DNA of 34,688 nucleotides from Desulfobulbus sp. (GCA_011051875.1 DRKI01000180.1:1-34688), one strand, 5' to 3'; positions 17,711 to 25,893 are shown, counted from the stretch's first letter. Numbers and translations: made by a program. Notes: generated by a model not told the origin, from the sequence alone.

Positions 17711-18699
17711 AACGGTACTGGCTGCTTGCCATCCTCTCCCTGGCGCTGAGTCTCGGTATCCCCCTGCTCCTGGGCGGCCCGGAGCTGCTGCCGGTCCTGG
17801 CCCGCCTCGAGCCGCTCTGGCTCCTCCTGCTGCTGGGTATGATCCTGGTCGGCTGGAACTTCAACGCCTGCCGCCTGCGCCTGCTGGCCGGCGGCACCGG
17901 CACCAGGATCGGCCACCTGCGGGCCCTGGGTATCCTGGTCTCCACCGAGTTTGCCATCTGTGCCACTCCCGGCGGCACGGGCGGCCCGGTGACCTATACC
18001 TGGCTGCTCCGGCAGAATGGCATCCCGGCCTCGCGCAGCCTGGCGCTGTATGCCGTGGACCAGTTCATGGACATGCTCTTCTTCCTGGCCGCCCTGCTCT
18101 CCATCTCGCTCTACTGGCTGCTGATTCCCGCCGATCTGCCCTTCCACTGGGAGCTTCTTACCCTGGGCTGCCTGCTGGTCACGGGGCTGACGACCAGTAT
18201 CCTCCTGGTGCGCCGGTACCGGCTGGTACTCCTGGTCAGCGGCAGGATCCTTCGTTTCTTCCGCCTCAGCCCGAAAACCCGCCGGCGCATGGCCCGCGGA
18301 ATCCTGGCATTCAGGCGTAACCTGCAGATGGTACGCGGTTTCCGTCCCTCCCGCCTGCTGGCCATCTACCTGTTCTGCAGCGGCCACTGGCTGTTGCGCT
18401 ACTCTGTCCTCTACCTGGCCGCCCGGGGCCTTGGCGGTACCATTTCCTGGAGCTATGCCCTGCTGGTGCAGATGTTTTCCCTCACCGCGGGCCACCTTAC
18501 CCTGCTGCCAGGCGGCAGTGGCGGCGCGGAATTCAGCGGCTCCCTGCTCCTGGCCACCTATCTCGACCAGGCCACCGCGGCGGCTGCTGTGCTGATCTGG
18601 CGGTTTGTCACCTTCTACTGGTACCTCATCGCCGGCGCGCCGGTCTTCTCTCTCATGGCGGGCCTGCCCCTGTGGCGGCGACTGAACAGCGACGGCTGA
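17707..18699 (+). CDS. UPF0104 / lysylphosphatidylglycerol synthase TM-like membrane protein (AglD type)
   Basis: 330 residues with about seven to eight hydrophobic helices. It matches the LPG_synthase_TM (UPF0104) family by ACRLRLLAGG near the N-terminus, STEFAICATPGGTGGPVTY (the glycine-rich cytoplasmic loop) and HLTLLPGGSGGAEF near the C-terminus. The family includes the membrane half of MprF, which moves modified lipids across the bilayer, and AglD-like proteins of glycan synthesis. There is no aminoacyl-transfer domain. The ATG at 17707 overlaps the upstream stop (ATGA). In this operon it could flip the lipid-linked product of the GT4 and DUF2334 enzymes; this is inference. Confidence 0.9.
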   Translation: MKRYWLLAILSLALSLGIPLLLGGPELLPVLARLEPLWLLLLLGMILVGWNFNACRLRLLAGGTGTRIGHLRALGILVSTEFAICATPGGTGGPVTYTWLLRQNGIPASRSLALYAVDQFMDMLFFLAALLSISLYWLLIPADLPFHWELLTLGCLLVTGLTTSILLVRRYRLVLLVSGRILRFFRLSPKTRRRMARGILAFRRNLQMVRGFRPSRLLAIYLFCSGHWLLRYSVLYLAARGLGGTISWSYALLVQMFSLTAGHLTLLPGGSGGAEFSGSLLLATYLDQATAAAAVLIWRFVTFYWYLIAGAPVFSLMAGLPLWRRLNSDG

Positions 18700-18705
18700 A
18701 TGGCA

Positions 18706-18736
18706 TTGACAAGACAACGTCCGATGGCAATAGTCT
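18706..18736 (+). promoter_or_regulatory. Possible sigma70 promoter for uspA
   Basis: A perfect TTGACA (18706-18711) is followed by a weak -10 candidate, AATAGT after 17 bases or TAGTCT after 19. It lies just past the UPF0104 stop and about 60 bases before the uspA start. Confidence 0.4.
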
Positions 18737-18796
18737 TAGCAGAATAAAGGAAATGCCTTTCCTTTGCACAAACCCCATCAACAGGAGGACAGGAGA

Positions 18797-19240
18797 ATGG
18801 CAGACATCAAGAAGGTTGTTGTTCCGGTCGATTTTTCAAGCGCCACGGACAAGGTGGCCGGCTACGCAACCTCTGTGGCGGACAAGCTGGGAGCACACGT
18901 CATCTTTTTCCATGTTGTCAATGACTTCCAGGGTTATGACATGCTGCTGGTCCATCCGTCGTTCGGGCAGATGGTCAAGGAGCTGCAGGAAAAATCCGAG
19001 GCAAGAATGGCCGCCCTGGTGGAGGACTACAAGCACCTCGAAAACGGTGTCTCCGGCAAGGTGGTGATCGGCGATGCAGCGGAGGAGATCGTGAAATTCG
19101 CCGAAGAGGAAAAGGCCGATATGATCATCATCGGTACGCACGGCGTCAAGGGACTGGAGAGGATCCTGATGGGCAGCACGGCGGAGAAGGTGGTCAAGAA
19201 GGCGCCCTGTCCGGTTCTCACCTTCAATCCCTTCAAGTAG
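18797..19240 (+). CDS. Universal stress protein (UspA family, ATP-binding type)
   Basis: 147 residues, one Usp domain. VVVPVDFSSATDKV opens the fold with the conserved adenine-contacting Asp12. The nucleotide loop GTHGVKGLERILMGS (about residues 113-127) fits GX2GX9G(S/T), so ATP binding is expected. A strong AGGAG site stands just ahead of the ATG. Such proteins are cytoplasmic and induced by starvation, oxidants or membrane stress. It has its own probable promoter and a clear terminator, so it is likely a separate unit from the glycan operon 97 nt upstream. Confidence 0.95.
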   Translation: MADIKKVVVPVDFSSATDKVAGYATSVADKLGAHVIFFHVVNDFQGYDMLLVHPSFGQMVKELQEKSEARMAALVEDYKHLENGVSGKVVIGDAAEEIVKFAEEEKADMIIIGTHGVKGLERILMGSTAEKVVKKAPCPVLTFNPFK

Positions 19241-19245
19241 GCTCA

Positions 19246-19263
19246 CTGTCGGGGAACCGACAG
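19246..19263 (+). other. Perfect hairpin just after uspA
   Basis: CTGTCGG (19246-19252) pairs perfectly with CCGACAG (19257-19263) around a GGAA loop. There is no T run behind it, so it is more likely an mRNA 3'-end stabilising or processing hairpin than a terminator on its own; a terminator follows 30 bases on. Confidence 0.5.
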
Positions 19264-19293
19264 GAGCCGTGGCGTCTATGCCGTCCGGGAGAT

Positions 19294-19328
19294 CTCCGCT
19301 GCCGGTCCTGCCGCGGCGGAGTTTTTTT
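19294..19328 (+). terminator. Rho-independent terminator of uspA
   Basis: CTCCGC (19294-19299) pairs with GCGGAG (19316-19321), extended inward by further pairs, and seven T follow at once (19322-19328). Confidence 0.75.
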
Positions 19329-19435
19329 ATTCTGCCTCATGTATTTTTTCATGTACTTTTTCTTCCCTGGAACGGGAGGGTGAAAACAGCCGGCCGCCGG
19401 CAGGCGCCTGCTGACCGGCCCGGGACCGCACTACC

Positions 19436-20602
19436 ATGGAGACAGTCGATCATACAGCCACGGCCCGGGAACTGATGCTGGAATTCGCCCGCCAGACGGG
19501 GCTTGCACCAACTGCGCCGTCACCCGTCCGCTACCTCTGGACCGATGCCTTTGCGGTCTGCAACTTTCTCGCGCTCCATCACCGCACCGGCGACAGCCGC
19601 TTCATGGACCTGGCCCGGACACTGGCAAACCAGGTGCATAGGACCCTGGGCCGCCACCGTCGGGACGACCCGAGGACCGGCTGGATCAGCGGTCTGGACG
19701 AGGATGCAGGTCAACGCCACCCCACCGCAGGAGGCCTGCGCATCGGCAAGAAACTACCCGAACGGGATCCGGCCGAGCCCATGGACGAGGAGCTGGAGTG
19801 GGAGCGGGACGGCCAGTACTTTCATTACCTTACCCAGTGGATGCACGCCCTGGCGGCCCTCACCCGCGCCACCGGTGATCCGACCTGGAACCGCTGGGCC
19901 ATGGAACTTGCCGTCACCGCCTGCGCACGGTTCATCCATATCTCTCCCCTGGATGGCCGCAAACGGCTGTACTGGAAGATGAGCATCGATCTCAGCCGGC
20001 CCCTGGTCCCTGCCATGGGCCAGCACGATCCGCTGGACGCCCTGATCACCCTGCACGAGCTGGTGGTCACCGGCCGGGATCACCCGGCCCCGGATCTGCC
20101 CGACCTGCAGGAGGAGATCGCGACCATGGAAGAGATATGCAACGGCCTGGCCTGGGAGACGGACGACCCCCTGGGCATGGGCGGCCTGCTGAGCGGGGCC
20201 TGGCGGGCCTGGCAGATGGCCGCACGGGGAATCTTCCCCCATCCCGAGCTGTCGGCACACCTCCTGCGTGCTGCCCTGGCCGGGCTGCCGGTCTTCATCC
20301 GCAGCGGGACCCTGAACCTGCCGCCTGAATACCGCCTGGCCTTCCGGGAACTGGGACTGGCCATCGGCCTGCATGCACTCCCCGGTTTCGAGCAGATGGC
20401 ACCGCCGGCAGGCCGGGCCGTTGCCCGGGTGAAGGAGGTGCTGACCGGGATCCTGCCCTATCGGCCGCTGGCCGACGAGATCGAGGGGTTCTGGCTCCGG
20501 CCGGATTCGAGGGCAACCGCCACCTGGAAGGACCACCGGGAGATCAACACGGTCATGCTGGCAACCAGTCTGCTGCCGGAGGGATACCTGCACCTGGGCT
20601 GA
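19436..20602 (+). CDS. Conserved hypothetical protein, probable all-helical (alpha/alpha) toroid
   Basis: 388 residues; I do not recognise a named family. The protein has a helical-repeat look seen in six-hairpin glycosidase-like folds: WTDAFAVCNFLALHHRTGD (about 35-53) and YLTQWMHALAALTRATGDP (about 131-149) are similar hairpins of the form (aromatic)-A-L-..-L-H/T-R-TGD. Other segments (PLVPAMGQHDPLDALITLHEL, GMGGLLSGAWRAWQMA) fit further repeats. No signal peptide or membrane span. The start ATG at 19436 has no strong ribosome site. It follows the uspA terminator and faces the DUF202 gene convergently, so it is probably transcribed alone. A carbohydrate-related function is only a fold-level guess. 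Confidence 0.8.
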   Translation: METVDHTATARELMLEFARQTGLAPTAPSPVRYLWTDAFAVCNFLALHHRTGDSRFMDLARTLANQVHRTLGRHRRDDPRTGWISGLDEDAGQRHPTAGGLRIGKKLPERDPAEPMDEELEWERDGQYFHYLTQWMHALAALTRATGDPTWNRWAMELAVTACARFIHISPLDGRKRLYWKMSIDLSRPLVPAMGQHDPLDALITLHELVVTGRDHPAPDLPDLQEEIATMEEICNGLAWETDDPLGMGGLLSGAWRAWQMAARGIFPHPELSAHLLRAALAGLPVFIRSGTLNLPPEYRLAFRELGLAIGLHALPGFEQMAPPAGRAVARVKEVLTGILPYRPLADEIEGFWLRPDSRATATWKDHREINTVMLATSLLPEGYLHLG

Positions 20603-20633
20603 CCGGGAGATTTCGCTTCCGCTGCCAGGAGCT

Positions 20634-21017
20634 TCAGTCCAGGATTCTCCAGACCACGAGCAGGGCGAGGAACGAGCAGGCGGCCAGGATCAGGCTGAGC
20701 AGCCGGACCAGGGTCAACGGCACCATATCGACATCCACATGGACCAGCCGCAGGTGGAGGTGACGGTAGCGCCAGCCGGCGAGCAGAAAGGCGGCAGCGG
20801 AAAAGAGAATCAGGATAACGGCAATGATCCGGATGCTCCACAGGGGCCAGGTATCGAGCATGAACCTGGCAACTCCCAGCCCGGAGACCAGGCAGGCAAG
20901 CCCGCTGCGGATCCAGGCGGCAAAGGTCCGTTCGTTGGCGAGCACGGTCCGGTCCAGCGCCAATCGTGTCCTGTCGGGACAGGTACTGACACAGCTGTCT
21001 GTCGAGTTGTCCATCAT
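20634..21017 (-). CDS. DUF202 (YidH-like) small membrane protein
   Basis: 127 residues. The DUF202 signature is clear at about residues 18-36: LDRTVLANERTFAAWIRSG. Three hydrophobic helices follow, ending at the C-terminus. The family sits in the inner membrane and has no settled function; some relatives pair with transport or stress genes. ATG ATG at 21017/21014 follows GAGGGGAAAC, a good ribosome site. It is the last gene of the DUF5335-marC-mscK-like run, separated from the channel gene by 135 bases that hold dispersed repeat copy B. Confidence 0.88.
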   Translation of the reverse strand: MMDNSTDSCVSTCPDRTRLALDRTVLANERTFAAWIRSGLACLVSGLGVARFMLDTWPLWSIRIIAVILILFSAAAFLLAGWRYRHLHLRLVHVDVDMVPLTLVRLLSLILAACSFLALLVVWRILD

Positions 21018-21065
21018 GTTTCCCCTCGGCCCGGATCTGCACCCCGGCGCCGGTTTCCTCTCCTG

Positions 21066-21160
21066 TGGCACATCCTCAAAACTGTCTGTTGGCACAGGTG
21101 TCCCCTGCCTGTGCAAGCGTGCCGATTTGCATTGGGTCCTCTGTGCGGGCGATCAGGCTG
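21066..21160 (+). repeat. Dispersed intergenic repeat, copy B
   Basis: Nearly the same as copy A over its first 45 bases (TCAAAACTGT and GTTGGCACAGGTG blocks identical, no gaps). It continues with CCTGTGC-AGCGTGCCG and a 3' block CCTCTGTGCGGGCGATCAGGCTGG resembling copy C. Inner stem: GCACAGG (21092-21098) with CCTGTGC (21108-21114). The repeat's right edge overlaps the stop codon of the large channel gene (21153-21155), so the element may have supplied the present end of that protein. It is oriented against the genes on either side. Confidence 0.75.
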
Positions 21161-24100
21161 GTCCTGAAACCGGACCCTTTTCGCCTCTCCCATGGTCGGC
21201 GGCCATCGTTGCCGTGGGCTGCGGCGGGGTTCCGGAAGCCGCCGCAAACGGCACTTCCTTGATATAGATATCCTGCTGCGGGAAAGGAATGTCGATATCG
21301 GCGTCCTTGAGTGCGTCCCAGATGGCGAACATCACCGAAGACTTGACCGCGAGCTGACCGGCCTGGCCGTCGGATTCGGAAAAGAACTCCACCCGGAAGT
21401 CCACCGACGAGTTGCCGAACCCGGTGAGAAAGACGCGGGGCGGCGGATCCAGGGAGACCTCGGGCACCATGGAGACCGCATCCATGATCACGTCACGGGC
21501 CTGGTGCGGGTCGTCGTGATAATGGATGCCCACCTGGAAGACCGTCCGGATCAGCCGGTCGGAAAGCGTCCAGTTGGTCACCGGCTCGGTGATCAGCTGC
21601 GCATTGGGCAGAATGACCTCCTGGTTGTTCCAGGTCCTGAGGGTAAGGGAACGGATGCCGATCCGGGTGATCACGCCCTGTTTGTCGCCAATGGCCACCC
21701 AGTCCTCGATCCGAACAGGCCGTTCCGCGAGCAGGATCAGGCCGCTGATCAGGTTGTTGGCGATGTTCTGGAGACCGAAACCGATCCCCACGCCCAGGGC
21801 GCCGGCAAAGACGGTAAGGCTGGTCAGGTTGAAGCCCATGGTGTTGAGGGCGATGAGCCCCCCTGCCACGAGGACGGCGTACTGGGTGAAAATGGAGAGA
21901 CTGTTGCGCAGGCCCCGGTCCGTGACATTGCGGCAGAGGAGGAAATAGGCCACCTGCCGCGCCAGGGCGCCGACATAGAAGACCAGGAGCAGCAGGAACA
22001 GGGTAGCAGCGACGTTGAACAGGGTGACGGCCTGGCCGCCGACATGGAACAGGGGATATCCCAGCCAGCTCTTCAGGAAGCCGCTCACCGCGTTACCGCT
22101 CCCCCAGCCATAGAGCCGTGCCAGGCTCCAGAGAACGATTGCGACCAGGACAAGCTGCACCATGTGCTCCAGGGAATCGATCAACCGGGGCGCCAGGACG
22201 TCGCGGCCGCCCCCCCGCCGTTCCAGGCGCTGCCTCCAGTGCCCGAGCAGGTCCCTGACCAGGTCACTGACCATCAGCCAGGCCATGATCACGGCCAGGA
22301 AGACGGCGAGCTGCGCGGCAACGAACCAGGCCAGGTTGATATAGCCCGCCAGGCCGACCAGGGCGGCGGTCAGGGCGGTGAGCGGGATGGAGAGACTGGC
22401 CAGCGCCACCATCCTGACCCAGAACCCCGACTTCCACTCGGCGTGGATGCGGGTAATCAGCAAGGCCCGCAGCCGCATGAACAGGTAGACCACAAGGAGG
22501 AGCAGAAACATGAAGGCCCGGTCGATCACGTCCCGCAGTGCCGTGGAAAGCAGGCCGATATTTCCCAGGCCGACCAGCAGGGTGAACAGGGCGCTGACAG
22601 AGGCCACCAGGACAATGGAGCGATGCAGCCGGACCTGGCGGTGCTCCGGCGCCACCATGGGTGAGACAAAGACCCAGTAACTGAGCTTGATCACGAGCTG
22701 GAGCACCAGCCAGATACTGACAAGGAGGGCCAGCACGTGGAAGGAAACCGTATCGATCCCGGTGAGCAGACCAAAGAGGAGCAGGGAGCCGCCCAGAAGG
22801 AGCACCGGCCTGCATCCCCGAAGCAGGGCCATGAAGATGGCCCTGGCCCTTACGGTGAAACGCAGATCCAGGGCCACCTGGCCGGTGGGCGGTGCAGGCA
22901 GGCGGCCCAGGCCAAGGTTGACCAGGACTAGCGCCAGCACAGCGCCGAAGAAGAGCAGCCGCCGGCCGGCACCGGTATCGGCCCAGCCCGAGGCCATCTG
23001 CCTGGCGATGCGGCCGGCAATGGCGAGCAGGGATCTGGGCAGGGTGACCAGTTCCAGGGCAAGCTCTTTCCAGGCAGCCAGGTCGCGGGGCAGGACCTGG
23101 CGGGCGGTCAGACTCTGTTTGACATTGGCGGCATAGGCCCTGCGGACGTTCTCCAGGTACTGGCTGACCTGGCTGTCCAGGGCCTTGAGGCTGTCGAGTT
23201 GCTCACGCAGGCTGTCGATCATGCCCAGGAGGATCTTTTTTTCCTGCCTGAAAACCCTGGCTGGCACCTCTTTCAGCGCGTACTGCTTCTGAAGCAGGGC
23301 CCACTGCTGGCTGAAGAGCTCCAGCTTGCTGCCGGTCAAGGTCTGGAGCTGCTGCAGTTCGCCTGCAGTCTGCTCCAGCGTCTGCTGGTAGCCCTTGAGC
23401 GTCTCTGCGGCCATTCCCTGGACCGTGGCCAGGTTCATGGCGTCCAGCCGGCTCCGGATCTCCTGTATTTTGAGGCGTGTGCGCAGGACATTGAGCGATT
23501 CATCCAGCGCCTCCATACGCCAATGGATCAGGTCTCTCCGGACAGCAATTCCGCTGTCATTGCCGGTGAGGGCATCCAGTTCCTTCTGCAGCCGGAGCAT
23601 TTCCTCCTGGTTCTTCTGTTCCTCCTTCTGCAGGCGGTGCTGCAGCTCCTCCAGGGATTCGCGGTGCCGCTTCCTCTGCTGCTGCTGAAAGACGGCCTGC
23701 ACATTCTGCCACCAGGATGCGGCCAGGTCGGCCTTTGTCTTCAGCAGGTCGCGGCGTTCCCGGAGCTGGGCCAGCCGCTGCTGCTCCACGGCCAGGAGGG
23801 CGTTGAGTTCCCCCAGTTTCTTTTTCGTTTCCGCCTGTGCCTGCTGTGGCACGTTCCTGCCGCCGCCTCCGGATTTGGCGGTCTGTTCGCCGAGTGCCCT
23901 GATCCTGGCCTGGAGGGTCTGGATCTTCTGTTGCTCGTTGGTCAGATCGAGTTCCACGGAACGGACCTTGAGCCTGGCCGATTCCATGGCCAGCCGGGTC
24001 TCCTCCAGCATGGTGCCGGAGACCGTCTCTTCACGCAGCCGGGCCAGCCTGGCCTCCAGATCCTTGCGCTGGTCCGCCACCTCGGCCTGGAGTTTCTTCA

Positions 24101-24311
24101 GGGCCGCGGCATCGGTGCGCACCGCTTCCCGGCCGACACGGATCGGATCCGCGCCTGCGGCGCCCGGGGCAGCGCCTTCGCACCAGCCTGCTGCGGTCCG
24201 GAGGACCACCAGCAGCAGAACCAGCAGGATGCACAGCCACACCGATCCGTGGTGGCCCGCCCCTGCCCGCCGCCGGACACGACCTGCGGCGACTGTCCCT
24301 GCCCGACGCAT
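21153..24311 (-). CDS. Large MscK/KefA-like mechanosensitive channel
   Basis: 1052 residues, similar in size to MscK. An N-terminal hydrophobic signal/anchor is followed by a long periplasmic coiled-coil region (about residues 60-410, many Glu/Gln/Leu/Arg heptads). About ten membrane helices come next, then the MscS pore and cytoplasmic domain (about 790-1020). The pore helix region reads TVFAGALGVGIGFGLQNIANN, a close match to MscS-type pores. The beta domain follows (ISGLILLAERPVRIEDWVAIGD) and then the alpha/beta part ending DIPFPQQDIYIKEV. The last 30 residues are Pro/Gly-rich and end in repeat copy B. The ATG at 24311 (or GTG 24314) follows the marC stop directly, so the two are coupled. 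Role: release of solutes on hypo-osmotic shock at the inner membrane, possibly potassium-linked as in MscK. Confidence 0.93.
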   Translation of the reverse strand: MRRAGTVAAGRVRRRAGAGHHGSVWLCILLVLLLVVLRTAAGWCEGAAPGAAGADPIRVGREAVRTDAAALKKLQAEVADQRKDLEARLARLREETVSGTMLEETRLAMESARLKVRSVELDLTNEQQKIQTLQARIRALGEQTAKSGGGGRNVPQQAQAETKKKLGELNALLAVEQQRLAQLRERRDLLKTKADLAASWWQNVQAVFQQQQRKRHRESLEELQHRLQKEEQKNQEEMLRLQKELDALTGNDSGIAVRRDLIHWRMEALDESLNVLRTRLKIQEIRSRLDAMNLATVQGMAAETLKGYQQTLEQTAGELQQLQTLTGSKLELFSQQWALLQKQYALKEVPARVFRQEKKILLGMIDSLREQLDSLKALDSQVSQYLENVRRAYAANVKQSLTARQVLPRDLAAWKELALELVTLPRSLLAIAGRIARQMASGWADTGAGRRLLFFGAVLALVLVNLGLGRLPAPPTGQVALDLRFTVRARAIFMALLRGCRPVLLLGGSLLLFGLLTGIDTVSFHVLALLVSIWLVLQLVIKLSYWVFVSPMVAPEHRQVRLHRSIVLVASVSALFTLLVGLGNIGLLSTALRDVIDRAFMFLLLLVVYLFMRLRALLITRIHAEWKSGFWVRMVALASLSIPLTALTAALVGLAGYINLAWFVAAQLAVFLAVIMAWLMVSDLVRDLLGHWRQRLERRGGGRDVLAPRLIDSLEHMVQLVLVAIVLWSLARLYGWGSGNAVSGFLKSWLGYPLFHVGGQAVTLFNVAATLFLLLLVFYVGALARQVAYFLLCRNVTDRGLRNSLSIFTQYAVLVAGGLIALNTMGFNLTSLTVFAGALGVGIGFGLQNIANNLISGLILLAERPVRIEDWVAIGDKQGVITRIGIRSLTLRTWNNQEVILPNAQLITEPVTNWTLSDRLIRTVFQVGIHYHDDPHQARDVIMDAVSMVPEVSLDPPPRVFLTGFGNSSVDFRVEFFSESDGQAGQLAVKSSVMFAIWDALKDADIDIPFPQQDIYIKEVPFAAASGTPPQPTATMAADHGRGEKGPVSGPA

Positions 24312-24314
24312 CAC

Positions 24315-24956
24315 CTACCCCAGACCGGGAAAGAGCCTGATCAGGCCCCCGGCCATCATCTGGATGCCGATGGCGGCAAGCAGCAACCCCATGACCCGGG
24401 TGGCGATGTTAAGCCCGGTGATACCGAGCCTGGCCCCGATGGGCTCGGCCAGGTGGAGCACCAGCCAGACGACGAGGGTCACGATCACGATGGCGCTGGT
24501 CAGGACCAGCCGGTTGCCCAGGCCCATCGCCTGGTGGGTGTCGACAATGACCATGCTGATGGCGCCGGGACCCGCCATGAGGGGGATGGCCAGGGGCACC
24601 ACGGCAATATCCTCCCGGCTGTCCGCCTCCTCGGCCTCCCGCTGGTTCTGGCGGGAGGGACTGAGGCGGGCGTGCATCATGGCGATGGCCATCAGCAGGA
24701 TCAACAGGCCGCCGCCGGCACGGAAAGCGGGCAGGCCGATACCGAAAAACCGGAGCAGGGCCTCGCCGGTCCAGGCGGAGATGACCAGGATCAGGCCCAC
24801 GGCCACGGCGGCCCGTCGCGCGATGCGCCGACGTTCAGCCGGGTTGCGCTCCCCGCACAGGGACAGAAACACCGGGATGGCGCCCATGGGGTTGACGATG
24901 GAGAGCAGGCCGACCACGGCCTTGGCATACAGGGTATACTGGGGAGAGAAGTTCAT
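24315..24956 (-). CDS. MarC-family integral membrane protein
   Basis: 213 residues with six hydrophobic helices. Family marks: LYAKAVVGLLSIVNPMGAIPVF near the N-terminus (the NP..A..F motif) and PLAIPLMAGPGAIS in the fourth segment, repeating the NP/AGPG half-site pattern of the family. MarC proteins are inner-membrane proteins once linked to multiple antibiotic resistance; the transported substrate remains unsettled. The start is the ATG at 24956; no strong ribosome site is visible, and upstream codons are unlike the family. The TAG stop abuts the start of the mscK-like gene, which suggests translational coupling. Confidence 0.92.
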   Translation of the reverse strand: MNFSPQYTLYAKAVVGLLSIVNPMGAIPVFLSLCGERNPAERRRIARRAAVAVGLILVISAWTGEALLRFFGIGLPAFRAGGGLLILLMAIAMMHARLSPSRQNQREAEEADSREDIAVVPLAIPLMAGPGAISMVIVDTHQAMGLGNRLVLTSAIVIVTLVVWLVLHLAEPIGARLGITGLNIATRVMGLLLAAIGIQMMAGGLIRLFPGLG

Positions 24957-24973
24957 GGTTGGCTGGTCACAGT

Positions 24974-25002
24974 GCCACTCCCGCCACCGGGGCGGGAATG
25001 GC
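24974..25002. other. Strong inverted repeat between DUF5335 and marC genes
   Basis: GCCA-C-TCCCGCC (24974-24985) faces GGCGGGA-A-TGGC (24991-25002): eleven pairs with one mismatch around a five-base loop. It lies 18 bases before the marC start, so as RNA it would hide or flank the ribosome site. No T run follows. Confidence 0.5.
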
Positions 25003-25045
25003 AGGGCCACAGAGAAGGACGGACCGGGCCGGGGCGGCCACAGGG

Positions 25046-25372
25046 TCAGAACCGGACCGGTTCCTTGAACCGCAACAGGTGCTTGTATCCGTCGGACGCG
25101 ACGATCTCGATCTTTTCCAGGCCGTTGTCGGTTTCATAGAGATTGATCTCGCGGGGTTTCTTGACCTGGTGATCCAGGTTTTCACAATAAATATAGAGGA
25201 TGTCTTCATCCGGATTGTAGGTAAGGCCGTGAATCCTGATCCAGGCGGTCTCTTTTCTGTCCATGATTCCGACGGCCATGACCTCGATCTCCGCCCGGGT
25301 ATCCTGCAGGGCCTTGGACAGGTTGTCACAGTAGTCCTGCGCCTCTGACTTTTCAAGTTTTCTCCAGGCCAT
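25046..25372 (-). CDS. DUF5335 family protein
   Basis: 108 residues. The pattern WRKLEKSEAQDYCDNLSKAL at the start and the half LDHQVKKPREINLYE...EIVASDGYKHLLRFKEP match the DUF5335 family as I remember it: small cytoplasmic proteins of unknown function with a two-layer beta-rich core. No signal peptide. An ideal AGGAGGTGG lies five bases before the ATG, and a good promoter stands about 50 bases upstream, so strong expression is likely. It heads the run with marC and the mechanosensitive channel, suggesting a stress or envelope context, but no function can be assigned. Confidence 0.85.
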   Translation of the reverse strand: MAWRKLEKSEAQDYCDNLSKALQDTRAEIEVMAVGIMDRKETAWIRIHGLTYNPDEDILYIYCENLDHQVKKPREINLYETDNGLEKIEIVASDGYKHLLRFKEPVRF

Positions 25373-25419
25373 ATTCCACCTCCTTTTTGCTGGTTTCCTG
25401 ATTTTCCCTTTTCCAACAA

Positions 25420-25448
25420 ATACTAAGCACCCTGCCCCGCCTTGTTAA
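25420..25448 (-). promoter_or_regulatory. Probable sigma70 promoter of the DUF5335 gene
   Basis: On the minus strand TTAACA (25448-25443), a 17-base spacer and TAGTAT (25425-25420). It lies 47 bases before the start codon, in an AT-richer patch. Confidence 0.55.
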
Positions 25449-25533
25449 GGGGGTGTTGATTTTTTATCCGGATTATTCACCCGACCCGTTCCCGGTCCCG
25501 GGCCACGGCTGCATTGCAGGAACGACAAGAAGA

Positions 25534-25893
25534 TCAGGAATCAGGAAGATCCAGGGGCGCTCCCTGTGTGGCAATCACCATGCCGTCCACGAGATCTTCC
25601 AGGCCTGGTATCCGCAGGACAGGCGGCGTACTCCTGTATCGACGCAGGCCGCTGTCCATGCCGGACTGGCGGATCCTGGCTCCGCACAGCCGTTCAAAAA
25701 GCTCGGCGGGTGCGGAGACAGAAAGGGTTGCCGAGCCCTCGGCCTCGACCCGGAAACCCAGCCGTTCCAGTTCAGCCTTTGCCCGCGCCAGGGTTCCGGG
25801 TGCAGGCAGGTAGAGAGCAGGATCAAGAATGGTCTCTGCCGTGGCTGACAGCAGGGAGGTCCCCCCTGCCGACCTGAGATAAACCGTGGCCAT
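25534..25893 (-). CDS. Stand-alone homologue of the neighbouring subtilase pro-region
   Basis: 119 residues from the ATG at 25893 (in-frame ATGs at 25938 and 25950 would add 15-19 residues). By eye it aligns with residues 7-125 of the subtilase encoded just upstream: MATVYLRSAGGTS against MASVILKSRSGLS, GFRVEAEGSATLSVSAPAELFE against GFTVETQTAVGLSFSGPAELFE, then a shared arginine-rich stretch. It stops where the protease catalytic domain would begin, so there is no protease core. Pro-regions of subtilases act as folding helpers and inhibitors (established). A free copy 73 nt downstream on the same strand could therefore act in trans as inhibitor or chaperone, or be a decayed paralogue. It uses a weak ribosome site, consistent with translation following the protease gene. 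Confidence 0.72.
   Translation of the reverse strand: MATVYLRSAGGTSLLSATAETILDPALYLPAPGTLARAKAELERLGFRVEAEGSATLSVSAPAELFERLCGARIRQSGMDSGLRRYRSTPPVLRIPGLEDLVDGMVIATQGAPLDLPDS

Noticed and set aside
21192-25139. Two long plus-strand frames (490 and 646 residues) opposite the mechanosensitive channel
   Set aside because: Shadows of the MscK-like and MarC genes; no domain content.
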